Assembly (NCBI GenBank): GCA_017505725.1
Contig: JAFVOR010000029.1
Location: 1 to 40,810 of the forward strand
Length of the DNA: 40,810 bases
Direction of reading: 5' to 3'
Origin: Alistipes sp.
Lineage (GTDB): Bacteria > Bacteroidota > Bacteroidia > Bacteroidales > Rikenellaceae
The translations under genes and the position numbers were made by a program. How positions within the stretch are numbered: position 1 is the first letter of the stretch; each line of letters starts with the position of its first letter. Under the pieces are notes generated by a model that saw nothing but the letters and a program-made list of their open reading frames with translations, made no database searches and was not told where the DNA came from. Shown here one piece after another: positions 1 through 7,695 of this stretch.

Positions 1-1
1 G

Positions 2-742
2 CATCCTCAGTATCAACCTTTGTTTGAGCCATTGAATGGCTGGAACTGGTGTCTTTCCAACCCTGAGGCTAAAACTGTTATTGCCGATTATATGGTGGAG
101 CTACTTGAAGATTTCGGCAATCCTAAATTCTTCCATATCGGCTGTGACGAGGCTCATCGCCCAAGTTGCCCTGAGTGTTCAAGCAAGCCATATTCTAAAC
201 TTCTTGTAGAGCATATTGAGTTTGCTCACAAGGTATTAGCCGAGCAGGGTGCTAGACCTATGATGTGGCACGATATGCTCTTGAAGAAGGGTGATGCGCG
301 TTGGAAGGGCTATAAGGCTAACGGAACAACTGAAACTGCCAAAGCAGCAGAGACGCTTCCGAAGGATATTGTTATATGTGATTGGTTCTACCGAACTGCG
401 CAGAAGAGTTACCCTTCTTACACCTATTTCCAATCATTAGGCTATGATGTTTTGGCTTGTCCTTGGCATAATGCCGATGGTATAGTAGCAGAGGCTAAGG
501 CTATTAAGGCGATTAACGGCTTTGGAATGCTCGGTACATTGTGGCACCACTATTATGGACCAGAATTGTCTCTGGCTTACAGAGTAACGGCAAACGCTAC
601 GTGGAATCCAACAAAACGAGCTGGAGGACGCAGTATATTCTCTACACATCTCAGACAAGTATCTTGGGATATGAAGTTAAAGAAATATGAGCAGTTCGGT
701 ATTCAGAATTACCAGATCCCTACAAATACCGCTACAAGATAA
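2..742 (+). CDS. GH20-family glycoside hydrolase (beta-N-acetylhexosaminidase-like), 3' part only
   Basis: The frame is open from base 2 to a TAA at 740-742, so the N-terminus lies outside the window and no start codon can be assigned. The motif HIGCDEAH (His codon at 134, Asp-Glu codons at 146-151) matches the H-x-G-x-D-E catalytic signature of GH20 enzymes, in which the Asp-Glu pair supports substrate-assisted hydrolysis of N-acetylhexosaminides. Aromatic segments typical of the substrate pocket follow (NGWNW, CDWFYR, LWHHYYG). About 247 residues are visible; full GH20 proteins are usually 500 or more, so the catalytic C-terminal half is what remains. Substrate and cellular location cannot be read because the signal region is missing. 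A strong terminator follows at once, so this is the last gene of its transcript. GH20 is the best fit; another TIM-barrel hexosaminidase family is less likely. Confidence 0.75.
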   Translation, partial: HPQYQPLFEPLNGWNWCLSNPEAKTVIADYMVELLEDFGNPKFFHIGCDEAHRPSCPECSSKPYSKLLVEHIEFAHKVLAEQGARPMMWHDMLLKKGDARWKGYKANGTTETAKAAETLPKDIVICDWFYRTAQKSYPSYTYFQSLGYDVLACPWHNADGIVAEAKAIKAINGFGMLGTLWHHYYGPELSLAYRVTANATWNPTKRAGGRSIFSTHLRQVSWDMKLKKYEQFGIQNYQIPTNTATR

Positions 743-764
743 AATTTGGTATATATAGATACAG

Positions 765-792
765 AAAAAGCACCTTTCGGGGTGCTTTTTTC
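765..792 (+). terminator. Rho-independent terminator of the GH20 gene
   Basis: An AAAAAGCACC arm and a GGTGCTTTTT arm flank a six-base loop, and the T-run ends the structure. It lies 22 bases after the GH20-type stop codon. Confidence 0.85.
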
Positions 793-793
793 T

Positions 794-825
794 TAGTGAG
801 TAGTGAGTAACGAGTAGTGAGTAGT
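794..825. repeat. Short tandem repeat, TAGTGAG unit
   Basis: About four and a half copies of a 7-base unit (TAGTGAG, one copy reading TAACGAG) run in tandem just after the terminator. It codes for nothing obvious. Other spacers in this window carry short tandem repeats of unrelated sequence. Confidence 0.7.
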
Positions 826-828
826 TGT

Positions 829-906
829 TTTGGCTATTAGCCATTGGCTTTTTTAATGGGAATTATATATAATTCCGTTTTTAATTAACCCTGCTACGCA
901 GGTTTT
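829..906. repeat. Interspersed hairpin-bearing spacer element (copy 1)
   Basis: This spacer starts with TTGGCTATTAGCCATTGGC, then a T-run, a perfect 18-base palindrome at 859-876 (GGAATTATA/TATAATTCC), and a hairpin CCTGC-TAC-GCAGG at 890-902 followed by TTTTT. The head (TTGGCTATTAGC, CCATTG, T-run) recurs at about 30727-30765, directly before the hairpin array there, whose first hairpin also has a TAC loop. The last hairpin plus T-run could work as a terminator. Confidence 0.5.
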
Positions 907-984
907 TCTTTCTCGTGGCTCGGAAAAAATAGATAAATTTAATTTTTCACTCGCTCCACAGCCTCAGTTCTCAATTTTAATTTG

Positions 985-992
985 TAATTTTG
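985..992 (+). promoter_or_regulatory. Putative -7 promoter element for era (TAATTTTG)
   Basis: TAATTTTG fits the Bacteroidetes -7 consensus TAnnTTTG and lies 21 bases before the era ATG. No clear TTTG is found at the expected -33 distance, so only half of the promoter is supported. Confidence 0.45.
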
Positions 993-1013
993 CACTCAAA
1001 ATTACAAATAAAG

Positions 1014-1898
1014 ATGCACAAGAGTGGTTTTGTAAATATTATCGGTAATCCGAATGTCGGAAAATCGACACTTATGAATGCTTTGGTGGGCGAAAGGCTA
1101 TCCATCATCACCTCGAAGGCGCAGACTACACGCCATCGTATTATGGGTATCGTCAATGGCGATGATTTCCAAATTGTCTACTCCGACACCCCCGGTATCC
1201 TGAAACCAGCATACAAATTGCAGGAGTCAATGATGAACTTCGTGCGAGGCGCGGTGAGCGATGCCGATGTGGTGTTGTATGTGACCGACACCGTCGAGGA
1301 GCAGGGCGAGCGTTCAGCCGAGATTGTCGAGAAGATTAAGCTGAGTGGCATTCCTACCATTGTGGTCGTAAACAAAATCGACCTCACCAATCAGGATAAG
1401 CTCGAGAAGATTGTAGCCGAGTGGCACGAGCGTCTACCCGAGGCTATTATCATACCGGCATCGGCCAAGGAGCAGTTCAATATCGAGGCAATTTTCGCAA
1501 AGATTCTCGAGAATCTGCCCGAGGGTGAGCCATACTACCCGAAGGATACCCTCACGGACAAGACTTTGCGCTTCTTCGCATCGGAGATTATCCGCGAGAA
1601 GATTCTCACCAACTACGACAAGGAGATACCCTACTGCTGCGAAATCGAAATCGAGTCGTACAAGGAGGAGCCGACAATCGACCGCATCTCGGCTACAATC
1701 TATGTGTCGCGCAACTCGCAGAAGGGTATCGTGATTGGTCACAAGGGCGAGCGACTCAAGAAGGTGGGACAGCAGGCGCGTGCCGATATCGAGGCATTCC
1801 TCGGCAAGAAGGTGTTCCTGCAGTTGTTCGTCAAGGTCAACGACGACTGGCGCAACAATGACCGCCAGTTGTCGCGTTTTGGATATAACGACATTTAA
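1014..1898 (+). CDS. era: GTPase Era
   Basis: Era is an essential GTPase that binds 16S rRNA near its 3' end and assists assembly of the 30S ribosomal subunit. The 294-residue product has all expected parts: G1 GNPNVGKS (11-18), G2 around T38/T39, G3 DTPG (58-61), G4 NKID (120-123), G5 SAK (150-152), and a C-terminal KH RNA-binding domain with GIVIGHKGERLKKVG (238-252). The ATG at 1014 is chosen because the conserved Era start MHKSGFVNIIGNPNVGKS begins there; an in-frame TTG at 990 would overlap the predicted promoter. Length matches the family. The TPR gene follows after 29 bases, so co-transcription is likely. Identification is secure. Confidence 0.97.
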   Translation: MHKSGFVNIIGNPNVGKSTLMNALVGERLSIITSKAQTTRHRIMGIVNGDDFQIVYSDTPGILKPAYKLQESMMNFVRGAVSDADVVLYVTDTVEEQGERSAEIVEKIKLSGIPTIVVVNKIDLTNQDKLEKIVAEWHERLPEAIIIPASAKEQFNIEAIFAKILENLPEGEPYYPKDTLTDKTLRFFASEIIREKILTNYDKEIPYCCEIEIESYKEEPTIDRISATIYVSRNSQKGIVIGHKGERLKKVGQQARADIEAFLGKKVFLQLFVKVNDDWRNNDRQLSRFGYNDI

Positions 1899-1901
1899 TT
1901 A

Positions 1902-1919
1902 GGGGCGTTAGAGGCGTTA
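1902..1919. repeat. Two 9-bp direct repeats between era and the TPR gene
   Basis: GGGGCGTTA is followed directly by GAGGCGTTA and fills most of the 29-base gap. No function is evident. Confidence 0.5.
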
Positions 1920-1927
1920 GGAAAAAT

Positions 1928-3913
1928 ATGCGTAGAATAGTAGTTATACTGATTGGAATAGTAGCCGTAGCACAAGTTGCTACGGCGCAGTACAATCGTG
2001 ACTACTTCTTCTACGTCGGCCGTCAGCAGATGATGCAGAACGACTTTAGAGAGGCAATCCGCACACTCAATGTACTGCTTCGCTTTGACGACAAGGCCTA
2101 CGAGGGCTATTTCTTGCGAGGTATAGCCAAATACAATCTCGACGACTTATTGGGCGCAGAGGCGGACTTTACGGAGGCAATCGAACATAACCCCGTATTC
2201 ACAACCGCCTATACCTATCGTGCCATAACTCGTTCACGATTGGGTAATTACGACGATGCACTGAACGACTTTCGCGAAGCAATAGAGCTCCGTCCCGATT
2301 TGCCAAGTCCATACTATAGTCGCGCAGTCACCCGTCTTCTCAATCAGCAGTTCGAGGAGGCTATCGACGATTTCGACAACTTCATCCGCTACGAGAAGAG
2401 GGTTGCCGATGCCTATATCAATCGTGGCGTGTGCTACCTTCACCTCAAAGACACCGTGCGAGCCTACGCCGACTTCGAGATGGGTATCCGCACCAACCGC
2501 GAGAGTCCCAATGGCTACAATCGTCGTGGAGTGTTGCTGATGCAGCAAAATCGATTCTCCGAGGCGGAGCAAGATTTCGATATGGCGGTAAAGTGCGATT
2601 CGATGTTGGCTATGAGCTATTTCAACCGAGCATTGGTCTACAACGAGACCAACCGCCCGATGCAGTCATTGGCGGACCTCGACCGCGTAATCAAACTCGA
2701 CTCGACAAGTTCGATAACCTACTTTAAGCGAGCCATAATTCGCACACGCATAGGCGATTACAACCGAGCTCTCGACGACTACAACAAGGTTGCCGAGTAT
2801 TCGCCCGATAATGTATTGGTCTACTACAATCGCGCTTTGCTATTGCAACAGCTTGGCGAGATAGAGCGAGCGAAGGCGGACTACACCAAGGCGATTGAGC
2901 TCTACCCCGACTTTGCGAATGCCTACCTTGGCCGCAGTTATCTGCGCTATCTGTTGCGCGACTACAAGGGAGCGCGTAGCGACAAGCAGATTGGCGAACG
3001 AAAGATTGCAGAGTACAAGGCACGTTTGAGCGACACAACCTACTCGATCTACGCCGACACAACTCGCAGATTCGACAAGTTACTCTCGTTCGATAGCAAG
3101 TTGGCGGGAGCATCATTCGAGCGTATCACATCGCGTCGCACCACCAACGAGCAGATGGCACTGCTGCCTCTATTCAAGTTTACATTCACACAGGACTCCA
3201 CCGCACAGACCGCTACAGCCAGCAAATTTCACTCGCAGCGTGCCGAGGATTTCATAGCGAATATCGGAAATCCGCTATTGGCTATATCTTGTCGTGAGAG
3301 CAACATTGCACCCGACTCGCTTGTTGCTATGAATCGCCGACTTAAAAGCACGGTACGCACAACTGCGAACGCCTCATTCGAGGATATATTCCTCTTGGCG
3401 ATATCGGAGTCATTGGTTAAGCAATATACAAATGCCATCAATAGCTACACATCGGCTATACAGGCCTCCCCTACCAATCCGTTCGTCTATCTGAACAGGG
3501 CTGCCACTCGAGCCGAGATGATTGACTTCATCTCCTCAATTGATAACGCATACCAACGGATATCTATCGAGAGCGACCCTGCACGACAACTCCACAACCG
3601 CTCGACTCGCAACTACAACTACGACGAGGCTATCGAAGATTTGACCAAGGCAATCAAACTCCACCCGGGCTTTGCCTACGCCTACTACAACCGTGCAAAT
3701 CTGCTCGCATTGTCGGGCAAGTTACCCGAAGCATTCGACGACTACACCAAGGCTATCGAGCTAAACGAGAACTTTGCAGAGGCCTACTACAATCGTGGTC
3801 TGATACAGATATTTATGAAGGATACCCGCAAGGGATGTCTCGACATATCGAAGGCGGGTGAGCTTGGCATCGAAGAGTCCTACGATGTGCTCAAACGATA
3901 CGCAACACATTAA
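1928..3913 (+). CDS. Exported tetratricopeptide-repeat protein
   Basis: A 661-residue protein with a signal peptide (basic MRR, hydrophobic core, probable cleavage after ATA before QYNRD), so it is periplasmic or outer-membrane associated. Residues about 25-350 hold roughly nine or ten TPR units with the usual pattern (A..YYNRA......Y..A..D..KAIEL.P). A stretch of about 140 residues without clear repeats follows (about 350-495), then three or four more TPRs (496-650), one interrupted by a Ser/Arg/Asn-rich loop near 540-560. TPR arrays are protein-binding scaffolds; no enzymatic motif is seen and the partner is unknown. The gene sits 29 bases after era and 21 bases before the MFS gene, which suggests one transcript. 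Function beyond scaffolding is not inferable. Confidence 0.85.
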   Translation: MRRIVVILIGIVAVAQVATAQYNRDYFFYVGRQQMMQNDFREAIRTLNVLLRFDDKAYEGYFLRGIAKYNLDDLLGAEADFTEAIEHNPVFTTAYTYRAITRSRLGNYDDALNDFREAIELRPDLPSPYYSRAVTRLLNQQFEEAIDDFDNFIRYEKRVADAYINRGVCYLHLKDTVRAYADFEMGIRTNRESPNGYNRRGVLLMQQNRFSEAEQDFDMAVKCDSMLAMSYFNRALVYNETNRPMQSLADLDRVIKLDSTSSITYFKRAIIRTRIGDYNRALDDYNKVAEYSPDNVLVYYNRALLLQQLGEIERAKADYTKAIELYPDFANAYLGRSYLRYLLRDYKGARSDKQIGERKIAEYKARLSDTTYSIYADTTRRFDKLLSFDSKLAGASFERITSRRTTNEQMALLPLFKFTFTQDSTAQTATASKFHSQRAEDFIANIGNPLLAISCRESNIAPDSLVAMNRRLKSTVRTTANASFEDIFLLAISESLVKQYTNAINSYTSAIQASPTNPFVYLNRAATRAEMIDFISSIDNAYQRISIESDPARQLHNRSTRNYNYDEAIEDLTKAIKLHPGFAYAYYNRANLLALSGKLPEAFDDYTKAIELNENFAEAYYNRGLIQIFMKDTRKGCLDISKAGELGIEESYDVLKRYATH

Positions 3914-3934
3914 ACACTTAAATATAAAATAGTT

Positions 3935-5347
3935 ATGACTCAAACAATTCAAAGAAAACTGAACGACTCTGCGTGGGCTCGTTGGAGTGCGATGGTTCTC
4001 ATCGCCTTGATGATGCTCTTTGCGCATATGTTCGTCGATGTGATCTCTCCAATCAAGGAGTTGATCCAGATTCAGCGTGGCTGGACATCGGATGTGTTCG
4101 GCACCTATGCAGGTTCGGAGTACCTGCTCAATGTGTGGGGCTTCCTCATTGTTGCAGGTATCATCCTCGACAAGATGGGTATTCGCTTCACAGGTTTGAC
4201 CTCGGCAATCATTATGGTTGTGGGTGCCTGCATCAAGCTCTATGCAGTGAGCGACCTCTTCATCGGCTCGGCACTTGAGGGCTGGCTCAACTCTTGGTGG
4301 GTTGCAATGCCTGCAAGCGCGAAGCTCGCTTCATTTGGATTTATGATCTTCGGCTGTGGCTGCGAGATGGCGGGTATCACAGCATCGAAGGCCCTGGCAA
4401 AGTGGTTCGAGGGTAAAGAGATGGCTCTTGCAATGGGTTTGGAGATGGCTCTCGCTCGCGTGGGCGTATTCGTTATATTCACCATATCACCACGCTTGGC
4501 TGGTATTGGCGGTATCGACCCTACTGTTGTTCGACCTGTTGCATTCTGCTCGGCATTACTCTTCATTGGATTGCTCTGCTACGCTATATTCTGCGTTATG
4601 GACAAGAAGTTCGACAAGCAGCTTGGTGCAGAGACTATTCAGGGCGAGAGCGAGGAGGAGTTCAAGTTCTCGGATGTTGTAAACATCTTCAAGAGCAAGT
4701 TGTTCTGGATTGTGGCGATGTTGTGCGTATTGTACTACTCGGCAATCTTCCCATTCCAGAAGTTTGCAGCAAATATGTTGCAGAGCAACCTCGGACTCAA
4801 TGCAACCACCGCAGCTGACATCTTCCGTTGGTTCCCTATCGGTGCCGCTTGCATCACCCCACTCCTCGGCTGGTTCCTCGATAAGAAGGGCAAGGGTGCT
4901 ACAATGTTGATTCTCGGCTCGTTGCTTATGATTGTATGCCACCTCACTTTTGCATTGGTATTGCCAGCATTCCCTAACAAGATTGTGGCATACGCAGCAA
5001 TCATCCTGCTGGGTATCTCGTTCTCGTTGGTACCGGCATCGTTGTGGCCATCTATCCCAAAGATTATGGACAAGCGCTTCTTGGGTAGCGCATATTCGTT
5101 GATCTTTTGGGTACAGAACTTCGGCTTGAGTGGCACACCTATGATTATCGGTTGGGCTTTGGAGAAGAGCAACCCTGGCGTTGCCGAGCAGATTGCAGCT
5201 GGCGTAGAGGGCGTTGCCTACAACTACACCCTTCCGATGTTGATGTTTGCATCGTTGGGCGGTTTGGCGTTGTTGTTCAGCCTCTGGTTGAAGGCTATGG
5301 ACAAGCGCAACGGCTATGGTTTGGAGTTGCCAAACATCAAGGAGTAA
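3935..5347 (+). CDS. Major facilitator superfamily transporter
   Basis: A 470-residue polytopic inner-membrane protein with about twelve hydrophobic segments, a central charged loop (about residues 215-245, QGESEEEFKFSD) between two halves, and the MFS loop motif LDKMGIRF after the second helix with a counterpart LDKKGKGA in the second half. The segment GISFSLVPASLWPSIPKIM followed by GSAYSLIFWVQNFGL resembles the MFSD1-like branch (lysosomal dipeptide uniporters in animals) more than sugar permeases; this is an impression from motif memory, so the substrate stays open. The ATG at 3935 follows the TPR stop by 21 bases and the gene ends at a strong palindrome. MFS assignment is firm, substrate is not. 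Confidence 0.9.
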   Translation: MTQTIQRKLNDSAWARWSAMVLIALMMLFAHMFVDVISPIKELIQIQRGWTSDVFGTYAGSEYLLNVWGFLIVAGIILDKMGIRFTGLTSAIIMVVGACIKLYAVSDLFIGSALEGWLNSWWVAMPASAKLASFGFMIFGCGCEMAGITASKALAKWFEGKEMALAMGLEMALARVGVFVIFTISPRLAGIGGIDPTVVRPVAFCSALLFIGLLCYAIFCVMDKKFDKQLGAETIQGESEEEFKFSDVVNIFKSKLFWIVAMLCVLYYSAIFPFQKFAANMLQSNLGLNATTAADIFRWFPIGAACITPLLGWFLDKKGKGATMLILGSLLMIVCHLTFALVLPAFPNKIVAYAAIILLGISFSLVPASLWPSIPKIMDKRFLGSAYSLIFWVQNFGLSGTPMIIGWALEKSNPGVAEQIAAGVEGVAYNYTLPMLMFASLGGLALLFSLWLKAMDKRNGYGLELPNIKE

Positions 5348-5364
5348 TCCGATTGATATAGAAT

Positions 5365-5395
5365 GATATAAGGTGGAGCTGCTCCACCTTATATC
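5365..5395. terminator. Perfect 15-bp palindrome between convergent genes (bidirectional terminator candidate)
   Basis: GATATAAGGTGGAGC and GCTCCACCTTATATC are exact reverse complements separated by one base. The structure lies between the MFS gene (+) and the glycosyltransferase (-), and the glycosyltransferase stop codon (5389-5391) is inside the right arm. There is no T-run, so it may stop polymerase weakly or act mainly in 3'-end protection. Confidence 0.6.
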
Positions 5396-6507
5396 GTTTG
5401 ATTATATACCTCAATCAACTTATCGCACATCGTAGCCCACGAGAAGCGCTTGCGTTCCGCAGGAAAATTCTCGGCAAAATGGGCTAATACATCTCCGTTG
5501 TAGAGTCGCTCGATTGCATCGGCTATCCCATCCACCGTCGGCTCGCAAACAAAGCCCACCTTGCCGTCAGTAACGATCTCGGGGAGTCCACCCACGCGAG
5601 TAACAACCATAGGCAGCGAGAAGTTGTAGGCAATCTGCGTCACGCCACTTTGCGTTGCGGTGCGATATGGCAACACCAAAGCATCTGCCACCGAGAAGTA
5701 GTTGCAGACATCCTCGTCCTTGACAAAACCCTCGTGGAGCACTACCCTCTCGCCAAGACGGTCGAGCACAGCGCTATATTGCTCCTTGTCGTTGTAGAAC
5801 TCGCCTGCAACAAGTAGTCGCAAATCTCTATTCTCGACACGCTCAAACGCCTCAAGAAGCAAATCCAATCCCTTGTAGTCGCGAATAAGACCAAAGAATA
5901 GCAGATAACGCTTGTCGGCATCAAGACCAAGTCGAGAACAAGCCTCGTTGCGCTCTACCCTCTCGCCAAAGTTCTCGAACATCGGATGGGGCGAGAATAT
6001 GGCTGGAGCTGAGGTGTAGGCTCTCAACTCGCCACCCACCTGCTCCGACATATAGACAAAGCCATCCACCGCACCAAGATAGTAGCGGTTGAACGGCTTG
6101 TCGATTAAATGGTGTTCGTGAGGCTCGACATTATCGATTTGGCACACCACCTTTGTCTTACCGTTTCGTCGGGCAAGTCGTGCGATAGTGCCGAAGCAAG
6201 GGGCCATAAACGGAGTCCAATACTTCATCAATATCATATCGGGAGCCTCTCTGCGCAAGCGTCGGCCGAGCTTAATCCAGTTGAGCGGATTGCAAGTGTT
6301 GACAACGCGCTCAATATGCAAATCGTGCGGCGGGGGCGTATCGAGAGTCTGACTCTTGCCCGGAAACAACAGCGAAGGGTATTGCAGCGAGAAGGTGTAG
6401 ACCTTAACCTCATCTCCGCGACTCTGGTACTCGCGAGCCATAGTCTCCATTATCGATGCCAAACCGCCACGATATGGGTGCGCAGGCCCTAATACTACAA
6501 TTTTCAT
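5389..6507 (-). CDS. Glycosyltransferase family 4 (GT-B fold)
   Basis: A 372-residue GT-B glycosyltransferase that would move a sugar from a nucleotide-sugar donor during envelope glycan synthesis, on the cytoplasmic side. The N-terminus has the GT4 glycine loop (PAHPYRGGLASIM). The C-terminal half carries LLFFGLIRDYKGLDLLLEAF, HEGFVKDEDVCNYFSVADALVLPY and PEIVTDGKVGFVCEP, the usual donor-binding elements. The start is placed at the ATG at 6507 (MKIVVLGPAHP); an upstream extension to 6582 would overlap the preceding XRE gene and lacks family similarity. It follows the XRE gene by 20 bases, so the two are probably one transcript. Sugar and acceptor cannot be told. Confidence 0.9.
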   Translation of the reverse strand: MKIVVLGPAHPYRGGLASIMETMAREYQSRGDEVKVYTFSLQYPSLLFPGKSQTLDTPPPHDLHIERVVNTCNPLNWIKLGRRLRREAPDMILMKYWTPFMAPCFGTIARLARRNGKTKVVCQIDNVEPHEHHLIDKPFNRYYLGAVDGFVYMSEQVGGELRAYTSAPAIFSPHPMFENFGERVERNEACSRLGLDADKRYLLFFGLIRDYKGLDLLLEAFERVENRDLRLLVAGEFYNDKEQYSAVLDRLGERVVLHEGFVKDEDVCNYFSVADALVLPYRTATQSGVTQIAYNFSLPMVVTRVGGLPEIVTDGKVGFVCEPTVDGIADAIERLYNGDVLAHFAENFPAERKRFSWATMCDKLIEVYNQTI

Positions 6508-6527
6508 ACCCTTATTATAATTTAGAG

Positions 6528-6734
6528 TTAATCCTCTTCGAATACAAGAATCTCGCCTGGCTGGCAATTGAGTTCGTGACATATAGCCTCAAGTGTCGAG
6601 AAACGGATAGCTTTACCCTTGCCGGTCTTTAGAATCGAAAGGTTGGCAGGTGTAATTCCGATGCGCTCGGAGAGCTGCGTAAGTGTCATTCTGCGACGCG
6701 CTAACATCAAGTCGAGTTTAACTTTAATTCCCAT
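6528..6734 (-). CDS. Small XRE-family helix-turn-helix regulator
   Basis: A 68-residue protein made almost entirely of a Cro/CI-type HTH (residues about 15-60): MTLTQLSERIGITPANLSILKTG holds the helix-turn-helix, followed by the stabilising FSTLEAICHELNCQPGEIL. It resembles the compact YozG-like single-domain XRE group. It starts with MGIKVKLD at 6734 and is followed after 20 bases by the glycosyltransferase, so it may regulate that gene or itself. A TAnnTTTG match sits only seven bases before the start codon, which implies a leader of a few bases at most. Confidence 0.88.
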   Translation of the reverse strand: MGIKVKLDLMLARRRMTLTQLSERIGITPANLSILKTGKGKAIRFSTLEAICHELNCQPGEILVFEED

Positions 6735-6741
6735 CTCTTGC

Positions 6742-6749
6742 CAAATTTA
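6742..6749 (-). promoter_or_regulatory. Putative -7 promoter element for the XRE/glycosyltransferase pair (TAAATTTG)
   Basis: On the minus strand TAAATTTG fits TAnnTTTG. It lies seven bases before the XRE ATG, so the transcript would be nearly leaderless. A good -33 TTTG is not seen. Confidence 0.4.
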
Positions 6750-6868
6750 GTAATATCCACCTACGAAGGTAGCGAAAAAAAGAATATCTACCAAATTCCG
6801 CACCAACTTTGCACACAACAAATGAGTAACAGATTGTGTTGTAAATGTAATTATTGAAGACATAAGGG

Positions 6869-6899
6869 TTGATTGTTCGCCCGATAATCACTAAATTTG
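6869..6899 (+). promoter_or_regulatory. Promoter of the acyl-ACP thioesterase gene
   Basis: TTG at 6869-6871 and TAAATTTG at 6892-6899 are separated by 20 bases, matching the Bacteroidetes -33/-7 arrangement. The predicted transcript start is about 15 bases before the ATG at 6922. Confidence 0.6.
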
Positions 6900-6921
6900 C
6901 GCAGTTCAAAATCAGTAATTT

Positions 6922-7653
6922 ATGGCAGAAAAGACAAACTATAAATTTACCGTTTCGCCCGAGAAGGTCGACTTTATGCTCCACGCGACCATCGAGTCGC
7001 TCTGCTCCGACATTCTCAATGTGGCAGGCACCGATGCCAAGCACAAGGGCATTAGTGCCGATGTGTTAATGCAGCAGAATCGTTCGTGGGTGCTTTCGCG
7101 TATGTCGGTCGAGATCGATCGTCAGCCCGCGCAATACGACGAGTACAACATCCTCACTTGGGTAAATCCGCACACCTCGCGCCTTATCTCAACCCGTAAT
7201 TTCGAGTTGAGTGACAACGAAGGCGTGCAATTTGGTCGTGCAGTGTCGCAGTGGTGCGTTATCGATTTCGAGAAGCGTATGCCTGTATCGTTGGAGGAGG
7301 TCGAGCACCTCTTCACAGACAAGTTCTGTGATGCACCATCCCCTTGCGAAGCTCCGCGTAAGGTTCGTGGCATTCAGCCAAGCGTGACTCGCACTCACGA
7401 GGTGCGCTATAGCGACATCGACTTCAACCGCCACGTCAACACTATGCGTTATATCCGTATGATGCTCAACACCCTACCGATTGAGTATCTGACAGATAGC
7501 CGCCCACTCCGCCTCGACATCCACTTTGCAAAGGAGTGCCGCCTTGGTGAAGTTCTAACCATTGGCTACGAACAACGCGACAACCTCTCGCTCTTCGAGA
7601 TCCGCAATGGCGAAGGCCAAGTCGCCTGCACCGCCGCGATTGAGTGGAGATAA
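6922..7653 (+). CDS. Acyl-ACP thioesterase
   Basis: A 243-residue double hot-dog protein of the FatA/FatB-like acyl-ACP thioesterase family. It hydrolyses acyl-ACP to free fatty acid and ACP in the cytoplasm and so can end fatty-acid elongation. The N-terminal hot-dog domain (about 1-130) carries LMQQNRSWVLSRMSVEI and the second domain carries RYSDIDFNRHVNTMRYIRMM (about 165-183), with the conserved Asn-x-His of the active site. Length is typical for bacterial members, which lack the plant transit peptide. The ATG at 6922 follows a good promoter. It is monocistronic and shares a bidirectional terminator with the gene facing it. Confidence 0.9.
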   Translation: MAEKTNYKFTVSPEKVDFMLHATIESLCSDILNVAGTDAKHKGISADVLMQQNRSWVLSRMSVEIDRQPAQYDEYNILTWVNPHTSRLISTRNFELSDNEGVQFGRAVSQWCVIDFEKRMPVSLEEVEHLFTDKFCDAPSPCEAPRKVRGIQPSVTRTHEVRYSDIDFNRHVNTMRYIRMMLNTLPIEYLTDSRPLRLDIHFAKECRLGEVLTIGYEQRDNLSLFEIRNGEGQVACTAAIEWR

Positions 7654-7693
7654 AAAAGATTGCCAAGGTTTTAGCCTTGGCAATCTTTTTTTT
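7652..7693. terminator. Bidirectional Rho-independent terminator
   Basis: An A-run plus GATTGCCAAGG arm pairs with CCTTGGCAATC plus a T-run around a TTTTAG loop. It serves the thioesterase (+) and the coiled-coil/LRR lipoprotein (-), whose stop is three bases beyond. Confidence 0.9.
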
Positions 7694-7695
7694 GC

